This document shows, piece after piece, positions 27,201 to 35,433 of a stretch of 64,000 nt of DNA. Positions within the stretch are counted from its first letter, which is position 1. Each line of letters starts with the position of its first letter. The translations under genes and the position numbers were made by a program. Source of the DNA: Paenalicyclobacillus mengziensis. Lineage in GTDB: Bacteria > Bacillota > Bacilli > Alicyclobacillales > Alicyclobacillaceae. Below the pieces are notes generated by a model. It did no database searches. It saw nothing but the letters and a program-made list of their open reading frames with translations, and had not been told where the DNA came from. Where the stretch lies: the NCBI RefSeq assembly GCF_017298635.1, contig NZ_CP071182.1, positions 3,448,001-3,512,000 of the forward strand. Reading direction: 5' to 3'.

Positions 27201-27729
27201 GCTGCTTCCTCCTTTCAACCTTTCTGAACCCACCGGATAAACCCCAAATAATCAATAAAACCACGGCAACTGCACTTTCTCCTGCTCCAATTCGGTTTTC
27301 GCCTGTAAACAACAAAAAATGCCACGGCCATGTATCGACAAGCAGTAAAACTGCAACGGCAACTGCACCAACGCTGGAAACGAGGACCGCACCAGCGGAG
27401 GCATCCTTCGCCCATTTGGCAAGATCATGGTAATTGCCCGCTGTGGCCAAGTCCGTCAAATGTTCAACTGCCGTATTCAACAACTCGATAGACATCACGA
27501 GTGCGATCGTCAAAACCGACAGTGTGACCAGGATGATGGACGGCCGAACACACAAATTCCAAACAAGGACAGCCATGCCGGCTGTCCAGTGAATGCGCAG
27601 GTTACGTTGTAACCGTAGGCTGCGAACGGCTCCTTGCTTGGCAAACTTGAACGCATCGAGCAGACTTCTCCGCCACTTTATTGTTTCCTGCTCAAGCTTG
27701 TCATTGTCGTCGCTGCGCTGTGGTGGCAC
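27190..27729 (-). CDS. dgkA: Diacylglycerol/undecaprenol kinase family protein, C-terminally extended
   Basis: A small membrane kinase of 179 residues. The core (~20-135) has the family motif ELLNTAVEHLTDL followed by AKWAKDASAGAVL, with catalytic Glu and the nucleotide-binding Asp. In Gram-positives this enzyme phosphorylates undecaprenol for cell-wall synthesis. It is longer than the usual ~120-130 residues and carries an additional hydrophobic helix near the C-terminus (AVAVVLLIIWGLSGGF). The GTG start lies in GGGAGTGAG context, just after ybeY. The order ybeY-dgkA-era is as in Bacillus, but the cytidine deaminase gene usually between is missing. Confidence 0.92.
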   Translation of the reverse strand: MPPQRSDDNDKLEQETIKWRRSLLDAFKFAKQGAVRSLRLQRNLRIHWTAGMAVLVWNLCVRPSIILVTLSVLTIALVMSIELLNTAVEHLTDLATAGNYHDLAKWAKDASAGAVLVSSVGAVAVAVLLLVDTWPWHFLLFTGENRIGAGESAVAVVLLIIWGLSGGFRKVERRKQHDD

Positions 27730-27736
27730 GCTCTAC

Positions 27737-28234
27737 TCACTCCCTGGAAGTACTGGTGTCTCGGCGTAACCCTACTTCCTCTAAGACTTGCTCCTGTATC
27801 CTTGTCATCTCAGCTTCGGCAGGCTCATCCTGATGGTCGTAGCCGAGTAAGTGCAGGAATCCGTGAACGAGCAGAAACCCTATTTCACGTTCCGGCGAGT
27901 GTCCGTATTCTTCTGCCTGGCGAAGGGCAGTAGGCACACTGATGACAATATCGCCGAGCGGCTCGAGGTCTAATTCCTCAAAATCAGCGAAGCCATCGTC
28001 ATCGCCTTCGCGCAGGGCAAACGACAGTACATCCGTCGGCCGGTCCACATTACGGTACGTTTGATTAAGTTCGTGAATCTCTTCGTCCGTCACCAGTGAT
28101 ACGGATACTTCACCAGTGACGTTCAACTGAGCTTGAGCGGCCGAAAGCACACGCAAAACAAATGGAGCATCGATGTTGACGCCTTGTGGCAAAGTGCAGC
28201 GAACATCGAGATCGACCTCTAAACTTGTCGTCAT
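27737..28234 (-). CDS. ybeY: Endoribonuclease YbeY
   Basis: A zinc metalloprotein of 165 residues needed for 16S rRNA 3'-end maturation and 70S quality control. The three-His zinc motif is intact: HGFLHLLGYDH. The upstream conserved part reads NQTYRNVDRPTDVLSFAL. ATG start overlaps the pgpH stop (ATGA). Confidence 0.97.
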   Translation of the reverse strand: MTTSLEVDLDVRCTLPQGVNIDAPFVLRVLSAAQAQLNVTGEVSVSLVTDEEIHELNQTYRNVDRPTDVLSFALREGDDDGFADFEELDLEPLGDIVISVPTALRQAEEYGHSPEREIGFLLVHGFLHLLGYDHQDEPAEAEMTRIQEQVLEEVGLRRDTSTSRE

Positions 28235-30345
28235 TTCGCGACTTCCTTTCGAATTTTGTCCGGATCCGGATATTCAATCCTCGAGTGATAGATCCCCTTT
28301 AAGGTTTTCATAAATGCTCCAACCATTGCATCCAGGTCTTGCAAGGTGAGATCGCACTCATCCAGTTGGCCGTCCTGCAGACGGTCACGAATGATCTTGC
28401 GTATGACACCTTCAACACGACCAGGTGTCGGTTTCGGCATGGCTCGCACCGCAGCTTCGACAGCATCGCAAATCATCAGGATGGCATTCTCGCGAGTCTT
28501 TGGCTTCGGTCCGGGATATCTGTAATCGTCAACCTTGACCGATCCGTTCTTGTCTTGCTCCCTCGCCTTGTTGTAGAAATACCACAGGATGGTGGTTCCG
28601 TGGTGCGTCGCGCAAATGTCGCGAATCGGTTTTGGCAGGCCTGCCTGCTCGAGCATGGCGAGCCCATCTGTCACGTGCGACGTGATAATCAAGTGACTCA
28701 GACTTGGCGCAATTTTGTCATGCGGATTTTCCTTTGTCATTTGGTTCTCAACAAAAAACATCGGCCGCCGCATTTTTCCCACGTCATGGTAATAGGCTCC
28801 TACGCGGCAGATAAGCGGATCGGCACCGACAATTTCTGCGGCAGCTTCGGCCAGGTTCCCGACAATCAGACTATGGTGATAGGTTCCTGGCGCCTCCATC
28901 AACAGTTTCTTTAAGAGTGGGTTACTTGGGTTCGACAGCTCGAGCAAACGAATCGGCGTGAGTAGTCCAAACGCCGTTTCAAAAAACGGTAGAATGCCCA
29001 TAGTGAGAATGGCACTGACGAGCCCATTGAGTCCACCGAGGCCAAGACGCACCCAGGTTTGGTGAAAGTCCAAGCCGTCTCCAGGTGCGAGCAACTGCAT
29101 GGCTAAAATCGCAACCATATTCATCAGAGAGACGAGAAAGCCCGCTCTCATGAACGTACCGCGATGAGTCACGCGCTCGACGCTGTACGCCCCGATGAGG
29201 GAGCCCACGACAGCGATAAACGTGAACCAGAAGTCATACCCCATCGCGGCACCAAACAGCAGCGACAAGTAGAAACACGTCACCACAGCGAGTGACGCAT
29301 CGACAATGACCGTAATTAACATGGCCCCCATCGAGATGGGCATCAAATAAGCGGCAGACACCGGGCCCCCTGCGTTGATGACGTCCTTGGTTAGTAAAAT
29401 CAGTATCGACATCAACGTCAGAATCAGCGTTAAAATCAGCAGGCGCAGGTTGTCGACCCGTCGTCGCACGGGTCGGTGTTCGATGTACACACGTAGCAGG
29501 CCCACAGCAATCAACATGAATAGCGCAAAGCCAAACAGCACCCCATAATGCGGTTGATTTCCGTACAGGCCGACATCTTTCAACTCAGAGATGATGCTCG
29601 CCGAAATGATTTCGCCTTTGGAAACAATCACGTCACCTTGATGAATATAGGTGGCTGGTACTTGCTCTGCGGCCAGTTGGCGCTGTTTGTCAGTCGCCTG
29701 CTTCTGGTAGATCATGTTCGGCTTGAGGACGCTCGTAACCACATCTTGGACCACAAGGCGGGAAACGTGATCGAGATTGTAGTTTAACATCTGCCGATCG
29801 ACCAACAGTGATGCTTGGCTCATCGAATTCTGAGTGAACTGTTGGTCAAGCAGGGCCTTGATGATGCCGTCAGACACACTCTGCAGCAAACCAATCTGTT
29901 GCGGATCGAGTCCGATAAGAACCTGCAGCGTCGACGGCGAGACCTTCTTTGGAGCTGCAGCCTGAAGCTGCTGCAAGCGCGCCGCGGTCGACAAAGAGGT
30001 ATTTGTCACCACTTGGGTTGCGGTTTGATAAAGCTTGTCCGCGCTTTGTAACGCCCCTGTTTCTACCTCTGTTGATTGCGTGTAAATTGGCGGAACCCTT
30101 TGCATTGCCTGGTCGCGGTTCTGTTGCGTCTTTAAGGTATCCACGGCCGTAATCTGCGCACGGATTGTCACGGGACTTGTCTGGTGCAGTTGAAAGTTGT
30201 AGCGCGGCGGCAGGACTGTCCCGACAAGGATGATATATAAAACGACTCCAAGTGCCACGTACAGGCCGTTACGCACCCTCTTGCCTTCTCGAAAGCTGTC
30301 ATCGTCCAACAATTGTCGGATGGCAAGCATCCATTTAGACCACAT
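28231..30345 (-). CDS. pgpH: Cyclic-di-AMP phosphodiesterase PgpH (7TM-HD)
   Basis: A 704-residue membrane protein (YqfF family) that degrades c-di-AMP to pApA. After TM1 (~25-45) there is an extracytoplasmic 7TMR-HDED domain (to ~270), seven transmembrane helices (~275-480), and a cytoplasmic HD domain with HHSLIVGNLAEAAAE, YYHDVGKM and ICATHHGT. All metal-binding His/Asp are present. It lies between phoH and ybeY in a tight operon. Confidence 0.95.
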   Translation of the reverse strand: MWSKWMLAIRQLLDDDSFREGKRVRNGLYVALGVVLYIILVGTVLPPRYNFQLHQTSPVTIRAQITAVDTLKTQQNRDQAMQRVPPIYTQSTEVETGALQSADKLYQTATQVVTNTSLSTAARLQQLQAAAPKKVSPSTLQVLIGLDPQQIGLLQSVSDGIIKALLDQQFTQNSMSQASLLVDRQMLNYNLDHVSRLVVQDVVTSVLKPNMIYQKQATDKQRQLAAEQVPATYIHQGDVIVSKGEIISASIISELKDVGLYGNQPHYGVLFGFALFMLIAVGLLRVYIEHRPVRRRVDNLRLLILTLILTLMSILILLTKDVINAGGPVSAAYLMPISMGAMLITVIVDASLAVVTCFYLSLLFGAAMGYDFWFTFIAVVGSLIGAYSVERVTHRGTFMRAGFLVSLMNMVAILAMQLLAPGDGLDFHQTWVRLGLGGLNGLVSAILTMGILPFFETAFGLLTPIRLLELSNPSNPLLKKLLMEAPGTYHHSLIVGNLAEAAAEIVGADPLICRVGAYYHDVGKMRRPMFFVENQMTKENPHDKIAPSLSHLIITSHVTDGLAMLEQAGLPKPIRDICATHHGTTILWYFYNKAREQDKNGSVKVDDYRYPGPKPKTRENAILMICDAVEAAVRAMPKPTPGRVEGVIRKIIRDRLQDGQLDECDLTLQDLDAMVGAFMKTLKGIYHSRIEYPDPDKIRKEVAK

Positions 30346-30443
30346 AACGAAAGATCCCTTCGTCTATCAAACTCTAAAAATGAGCCCTTATCATAGTCGG
30401 GAAACGAGCCCTGATAAGACTCGATATAGCCTCTGTCTGTTGC

Positions 30444-31430
30444 TCACGTCTGAAGCGGACCGTTCGGACTCGCACTCAGTCTGTCGTAAGCCTCAATAAT
30501 CTTCTGGACGAGGTGGTGACGCACGACGTCGGCTCCTGTGAAGTAATGGAAGTATATGCCCGGAATTGCGGTTAGTATCTGCGCCGCTTGAATTAACCCA
30601 GATGGACGTCCACGAGGTAAGTCAATCTGTGTGACATCACCAGTAATCACCATCTTTGAGCCAAAGCCAAGCCTTGTCAAAAACATCTTCATCTGTTCGA
30701 CCGTCGTATTTTGCGCTTCGTCGAGGATGACAAATGAATCATCGAGGGTTCGCCCACGCATGTATGCCAGCGGCGCGATCTCGATATTACCCCGCTCGAG
30801 AGCACGGCCGACCTGCTCTGGGCCGTACAAATCGTACAGCGCGTCGTAGATGGGACGGAGATACGGATCCACTTTCTCCTGCAGGTCTCCGGGCAAAAAG
30901 CCGAGATTCTCGCCAGCTTCGACCGCCGGCCTGGTCAGTACAATGCGCTTCACATCTCCGCGTTTAAGAGCCATGACGGCCATGGCGACGGCCAAATAGG
31001 TCTTTCCCGTCCCAGCCGGTCCAATCCCAAAGACAACGTCATGCTTACGAATGGCATCCACATACCGTCGCTGGCCGAGCGTCTTGACGCGAATCGGCTT
31101 GCCGCGAACGGTGACCGCAATCTCTTCCGTGTAAAGCGGTACCAACTCGTCGATATCGCCGTCTTTTGCGAGCTCGATGGCATACCGATAGTCACCTTCA
31201 GACAAATGTACGCCTAACTGCGCCAACTGTGTCACAGCCCGCAAAATGGCGTACATCTGATTAACGGATTCCTCGGTTCCAGACAGACTCACTTCAGTTC
31301 CACGCGTGGTGACCTTTGACGCGAACGCGTCGTCCAACAGACATAACAGCGCATCGTTCGGTCCAAGCACCGCTACTGCCTCATCATTGTTTGCAAATGA
31401 CCATTTTCGAACGATGATGTCTTGCGTCAA
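30444..31430 (-). CDS. phoH: PhoH-like ATPase
   Basis: A cytoplasmic ATPase of ~328 residues. Walker A is GPAGTGKTYLA, Walker B is DDSFVILDEAQN, and the family stretch VLTRPAVEAGENLGFLPGDL is conserved. An N-terminal domain (1-~100) resembles that of YqfE/PhoH proteins with a KH-like nucleic-acid fold. Its genetic link to ybeY and pgpH suggests a role in RNA metabolism. The TTG at 31430 is better placed behind AAGGAG than the GTG at 31442, which overlaps it. Confidence 0.95.
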   Translation of the reverse strand: MTQDIIVRKWSFANNDEAVAVLGPNDALLCLLDDAFASKVTTRGTEVSLSGTEESVNQMYAILRAVTQLAQLGVHLSEGDYRYAIELAKDGDIDELVPLYTEEIAVTVRGKPIRVKTLGQRRYVDAIRKHDVVFGIGPAGTGKTYLAVAMAVMALKRGDVKRIVLTRPAVEAGENLGFLPGDLQEKVDPYLRPIYDALYDLYGPEQVGRALERGNIEIAPLAYMRGRTLDDSFVILDEAQNTTVEQMKMFLTRLGFGSKMVITGDVTQIDLPRGRPSGLIQAAQILTAIPGIYFHYFTGADVVRHHLVQKIIEAYDRLSASPNGPLQT

Positions 31431-31532
31431 AAGGGCACCCACTCCTTATCAAGTATGCTTTATCCGGCCGCTACTTTAATTAGCAGGCTCGATGCGGTCG
31501 CATCATGCAACTCTCGTGTGACGCGACCGACT

Positions 31533-32747
31533 TTAGGACTGCGTTTTGTTTTCATCAGGTGTCGGCGGTTGAACTGGAATCGGGGCGATGGTACCGATGT
31601 CTTCTTCGACCCGCGTCAGTATAGTTGCATATAGCTTACCATGTGCAACTTCTGTATGTAAAACAGTTTGCCCGAGAATTGTACGGTCACGAGCAGGTTT
31701 ACTGAGCACATCCTGGCGAGCCAGCGTGAGCGCAGTTTGAATCGCCGAGTTTTTAGACTGAAGCACTTCCTGTTTTGTCGCCTCGTACCGAGTAACTTGC
31801 CTCCAGACAGCCGGCACTTGGAAGTTCCACAGCTTCCAAGTGGTGTCTTGTTCTTCGTCAAACCAAGCCTTGAAATCGGGATTACGCCACCCCCAGACGC
31901 GCAGGTTTAAAGACCCTATCTGCAATGTATCAAACTTAACGGACACGCCCGTTAGGACACTTTGTGCAACATGGAGTGGTACCTCCACATCAGACTTATA
32001 CCACACTTCTGCAAGGACTGTACCTGTTGCCGGCACCTCCTTTGCACCGTCTCCAAGAGAGCCTGAAATGAGCAGTGTCCCGGGTTGAACAGTCTGACCC
32101 GGGATGACCTTTACACTCCCTCTCGTGGCAAATACCTTACGGATGACAGCCGGTCGAGCTGCCACGATATTGTGCGGGTTGTCCTCTAAAGACTGAACAC
32201 CTTCGACCTTTTTGAGCGCTTGAATCTTGACCTTTGTACCAACAATGTTGACGCCGATCCACATCATTGAAGGCAATCGGTCTTGCAGTGTTACCTGCAT
32301 TTTCGTTACGTCAGGCAGTGATTGTTTGAACGCTCCGGGGAAAACGCCGGTTTGTCTCGCTACGTGTAGAATGGCGGCAGCATCTTCACTATCAACGCCG
32401 GTCACATTGACCTGCCAGATGACAGATTGACACGCGAACAGAATGGCCACAAACAGGGCAACACCTACGGCCATGCTCTTTCGCCGCCTCAGACTTCGAA
32501 GCACGAAAGGCATGCCTTCTCTGCGGATGAAGCGGATCTTCACGCGATTTCTCTTGCAAACGGTGTAAACCTCATCGAGATCGGACAAGGCAAACCCCGC
32601 AGAACCGACATTTGTGCGAACTCTCACTTCGTATAGTGCGACGCCTGCTTGCGTCAATTGCCGTACGACGTCATTTATCTGACTGCCACGAAGTTCCGTA
32701 TATAAGTAACCCAGCACAAGATGCTCTAGTCGTGGGCTCACTTTCAC
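31533..32747 (-). CDS. yqfD: Sporulation protein YqfD
   Basis: A membrane protein of 404 residues. A basic N-terminal cytoplasmic part is followed by one transmembrane helix (~93-112, MAVGVALFVAILFACQSVIW) and a large extracytoplasmic domain (VTGVDSEDAAAILHVARQTG onward) with a POTRA-like beginning. YqfD is a sigma-E-dependent sporulation protein of unknown biochemical role. GTG start overlaps the yqfC stop (GTGA). The C-terminus ends in a proline-rich tail. Confidence 0.93.
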   Translation of the reverse strand: MKVSPRLEHLVLGYLYTELRGSQINDVVRQLTQAGVALYEVRVRTNVGSAGFALSDLDEVYTVCKRNRVKIRFIRREGMPFVLRSLRRRKSMAVGVALFVAILFACQSVIWQVNVTGVDSEDAAAILHVARQTGVFPGAFKQSLPDVTKMQVTLQDRLPSMMWIGVNIVGTKVKIQALKKVEGVQSLEDNPHNIVAARPAVIRKVFATRGSVKVIPGQTVQPGTLLISGSLGDGAKEVPATGTVLAEVWYKSDVEVPLHVAQSVLTGVSVKFDTLQIGSLNLRVWGWRNPDFKAWFDEEQDTTWKLWNFQVPAVWRQVTRYEATKQEVLQSKNSAIQTALTLARQDVLSKPARDRTILGQTVLHTEVAHGKLYATILTRVEEDIGTIAPIPVQPPTPDENKTQS

Positions 32748-33040
32748 TGATTTCGCCCCCCTACTGCCTCGTAGGTCATGCTGTGAACGTTCCCCTCAAT
32801 GTGAATCTCGCGGCTCATCACCATCGTTACGATAAAGTCTTTTCCCTCTATCATCAGCCTTTGTCCGGTCAACTCAACCTCTATTAACGCTTCCGATACA
32901 CGCAGGAGTTCAACTGCATTCTCCACAATGACCTTGTGTCCATCGAGGCAGGTCACTCTGGATACGTCCAAAAGGGCATCTGGCGGTAACCCTAACCATT
33001 CTGTCGCCCGATGCGACAGACGCTGCTTCCACGAGCTCAT
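32744..33040 (-). CDS. yqfC: Sporulation protein YqfC
   Basis: A small beta-rich protein of 98 residues with a YabP/YqfC fold, beginning MSSWKQRLSHRATEWLGLPP. The core has VTCLDGHKVIVENAVELL and IMSREIHIEG-like turns. It is paired with YqfD in sporulating Firmicutes and is sigma-E dependent there. The ATG at 33040 has AAGGAGG seven bases upstream. Confidence 0.92.
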   Translation of the reverse strand: MSSWKQRLSHRATEWLGLPPDALLDVSRVTCLDGHKVIVENAVELLRVSEALIEVELTGQRLMIEGKDFIVTMVMSREIHIEGNVHSMTYEAVGGRNQ

Positions 33041-33654
33041 GACCGTCCCTCCTTGCACTCCAAGCTGACATCAGGATGGAGTGCCACAACCTCTCCCTTT
33101 ACCCACAGCCAGCGTGTGTCTGACCTGTAACCTTGTCGGCCTGGTCCTGTAAACCTGTCTGTCCTGTAACCTGTCCGACAGAGACATTCAGTCCCATCAT
33201 ATGATGGGGGACGAACACCTAGTACAGCGGCTCGTCCTGTCAGGGGTTGGGCCGGGCCAATAACGCGCTGTGGAAGTGTTATCGCCACCACTAAGGAAAA
33301 TAACGCGCCAAGAGCGCGTTATTTCGACTGAATTGGTCTATCCCAAATTGATTAACGCGTTGCTAACTCGTTATCGGTGAAAGGTGAAAGCGTAAGCATC
33401 GTGGATACGCAAGGGAGAGCGCATGGGAGAGTCGAATCGCCGTTCAATATAGCAACAAAGGGCTGCCCAGAGCCCAAACATCAGGCTTTGAAGGCAACCC
33501 TTCGAAACGGCCGTCATAGACCGACGAACATCGCAAAACGTGACGTAGATCATCGGTGTGTTAGCGAGATCGTCCATAGCAGAACCGTCATACACCTTAA
33601 GAGACTGTCAGCAGGTCATCTACCGAAAATTGCTGTCCTCGTTCGTGACGCGTA
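33041..33654. other. 614-bp intergenic region between yqeY and yqfC with palindromes
   Basis: No gene can be supported. Bacillus carries floA (yqfA) and yqfB around here; neither is present. It contains a perfect 16-bp palindrome CCCATCATATGATGGG (33193-33208), repeated CCTGTAACC/CCTGTAAACC words (33126-33175), and three related AACGCG-containing segments (33261, 33301, 33353), one of which forms the terminator at 33298-33324. The sigma-E promoter expected for yqfC-yqfD should lie here but I cannot point to it. Two weak frames are discussed under rejected items. Confidence 0.5.
33298..33324 (-). terminator. Terminator of the rpsU-yqeY transcript
   Basis: A perfect 11-bp stem (AAATAACGCGC with GCGCGTTATTT) and 5-base loop; on the minus strand it runs into TTTTCC. 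It is also stable on the plus strand but there has no T tract beyond the stem. Confidence 0.75.
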
Positions 33655-34095
33655 TCAGAGCAGAGACTGCACTGTCTGCTGTACACGTTTTCCGTCTGCA
33701 CGACCTCGAACCTTGGGCATTACGGCAGACATCACGCGACCCATATCACCCTTGCTGGTGGCTCCCACTTCAGCAATCGTATCGCGCACCACTTGCTTCA
33801 GTTCCTCGTCAGACAGTTGAGTCGGCAGGTACTCGTGCAGAATCTCGATTTCAGCTTGGACTGCTTGCGTGAGATCTGACCGTCCGGCACTCAGAAACGC
33901 CTGGAGGGAGTCTTGGCGCTGCTTGAGTTCCTTTTGAACAACCGTAAGAATCTCATCGTCAGTGAGGGGAGTTCCCGTTTCAATCTCCTTATTCTTGACA
34001 GCCGCTCGCACCATGCGGACAACTGACAACCGCGTCTTGTCCTTGTCCTTCATCGCTTGCTTCAAGTCCTGTGACAATTGGTCTGCCAGACTCAT
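33655..34095 (-). CDS. yqeY: GatB/YqeY domain protein
   Basis: A helical protein of 146 residues, starting MSLADQLSQDLKQAMKDKDK, homologous to the tRNA-binding tail domain of GatB. The C-terminal GatB-like half has DMGRVMSAVMPKVRGRADG. It probably binds tRNA, but its role is undefined. It follows rpsU by 24 bases, the usual rpsU-yqeY pair. Confidence 0.95.
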   Translation of the reverse strand: MSLADQLSQDLKQAMKDKDKTRLSVVRMVRAAVKNKEIETGTPLTDDEILTVVQKELKQRQDSLQAFLSAGRSDLTQAVQAEIEILHEYLPTQLSDEELKQVVRDTIAEVGATSKGDMGRVMSAVMPKVRGRADGKRVQQTVQSLL

Positions 34096-34119
34096 GTGCG
34101 TCGGCCTCCTGCTCTCGTC

Positions 34120-34299
34120 TTAGTACTTGCTGCGCTTCTTCCGTGCCGCCTCGGACTTCTTTTTCCGGGCAACGCTAGGCTTCTCGTAGTGGCGACGCTT
34201 CTTGGCCTCGGCCAGGACACCATCTCGAGCGGTCGCTTTCTTAAAGCGTCGGAGTGCGCTTTCCAAAGATTCGTTCTTGCGAACCTTAATTTCGGACAT
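34120..34299 (-). CDS. rpsU: 30S ribosomal protein S21
   Basis: A 59-residue basic protein of the small-subunit platform. It begins [20 protein letters not shown] and ends in a Lys/Arg-rich helix. The ATG at 34299 has GGAGGGAGGGAG upstream; the frame extends further but without a site. Confidence 0.98.
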   Translation of the reverse strand: MSEIKVRKNESLESALRRFKKATARDGVLAEAKKRRHYEKPSVARKKKSEAARKKRSKY

Positions 34300-34454
34300 G
34301 TTTCTCCCTCCCTCCGACTCCTGCAAATCATGAATCAGACGTATTATAGTATAGCAAAAAAATCGGTGTCAAACTGCGTCCTAATAACACGTGGACAAGT
34401 GACATGAGTAATTGCGCTCCCACATACCTTGGTAAAAGTGGGGGTGGACTCGCT

Positions 34455-35390
34455 ATGTGGCTGAACGTGACGATTGTCGCATTGTCCCTAATTGCTTTTC
34501 TTGTGGGTCTACGAGTCATGCGACAAGGCCTCGAGGGCATGGGCAAAGGGCGCCTGCATATGGTCTTGCAACAGTTCGTGAGTACGCCCACACGCGGCAT
34601 TTTCACGGGAACCATTGTCACTGCGCTGTTACAAAGCAGCGCTGCTGTTACGGCCATCAGCGTTGGATTTGTTGCAAGCGGAACCATGGCCTTTCGCGAT
34701 GCGGTCGGTGTCGTGCTTGGTTCTAACGTCGGATCGACGATTACACCGCAGCTCCTGACGCTCGACCTGCGGATGATAGCGTTGCCGTGCTTACTCGTCG
34801 GCATCATCCTCTTTGCCAGCCGTAAACCACATTTGTTCTACCCCAGCATGGCACTCACAGGATTTGCGACAATCTTCTTGGCGCTTCAGGTCATGCCGAC
34901 AGGACTTCGCCCTCTCGCACAAACACCAGCATTTCGGAGCGTCTTGCAGTCAGCCGGAGCACATCCGTTGATGGCAGTCTTGGGGGGCATGTTGACAAGT
35001 GCCATGCTCCAATCGAGTACAGCCACCACTGTCTTTACCATGGCCTTGGTATCACAATCGGCCATCCCACTCTCTGGCGGCATCAGCATTGTACTCGGGG
35101 CCAATATTGGTACCTGTCTGACCTCCGTCATTGCCGCCATAGGGCAATCCCGCGCAGCGCAGCGCGTTGCATTGGCACATGTGCTCCTAAACGTCGGGGG
35201 TGTAGCCCTGACGCTCCCATTCTTGACCGGGTACAGTCACTGGATGGTCATGTTAAGCCCCAACCCAGCACAGCAGATTGCGAATGCACACACGATTTTC
35301 AACGTCTCTTGTACCCTCTTGGTGTGGCCGTTCACGAGGCAATTTTCCACACTTGTGGAACGTTTACTTCCAGGAGAATTCCAGGCCTAG
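34455..35390 (+). CDS. yqeW: Na/Pi cotransporter family protein (YqeW)
   Basis: A membrane protein of 311 residues. The inverted-repeat QSS motifs of the PF02690 family are visible in TALLQSSAAVTAISVGF and SAMLQSSTATTVFTMAL, each followed by a GSNVG/GANIG turn. Such proteins move phosphate (or another anion) with Na+. The PhoU-like C-terminal domain of longer members is absent. The start ATG at 34455 follows GGGGGTGG. In Bacillus yqeW also lies between yqeV (mtaB) and rpsU. It is convergent with the NUDIX-DeoC gene. Confidence 0.92.
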   Translation: MWLNVTIVALSLIAFLVGLRVMRQGLEGMGKGRLHMVLQQFVSTPTRGIFTGTIVTALLQSSAAVTAISVGFVASGTMAFRDAVGVVLGSNVGSTITPQLLTLDLRMIALPCLLVGIILFASRKPHLFYPSMALTGFATIFLALQVMPTGLRPLAQTPAFRSVLQSAGAHPLMAVLGGMLTSAMLQSSTATTVFTMALVSQSAIPLSGGISIVLGANIGTCLTSVIAAIGQSRAAQRVALAHVLLNVGGVALTLPFLTGYSHWMVMLSPNPAQQIANAHTIFNVSCTLLVWPFTRQFSTLVERLLPGEFQA

Positions 35391-35433
35391 CCAACGAAGG
35401 CGTTGTGCCATTATTACGGACGTGCAGACTGCC

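Noticed and set aside
33037-33291. 84-codon minus-strand frame whose stop overlaps the yqfC start
   Set aside because: No ribosome binding site, starts directly after the terminator hairpin, and its protein is built from the repeated CCTGTAACC words; no family recognised.
33371-33595. 74-codon minus-strand frame between yqeY and its terminator
   Set aside because: AAGGTG abuts the first ATG with no spacing, the second ATG has no site, and no family is recognisable. It could be real but cannot be supported.
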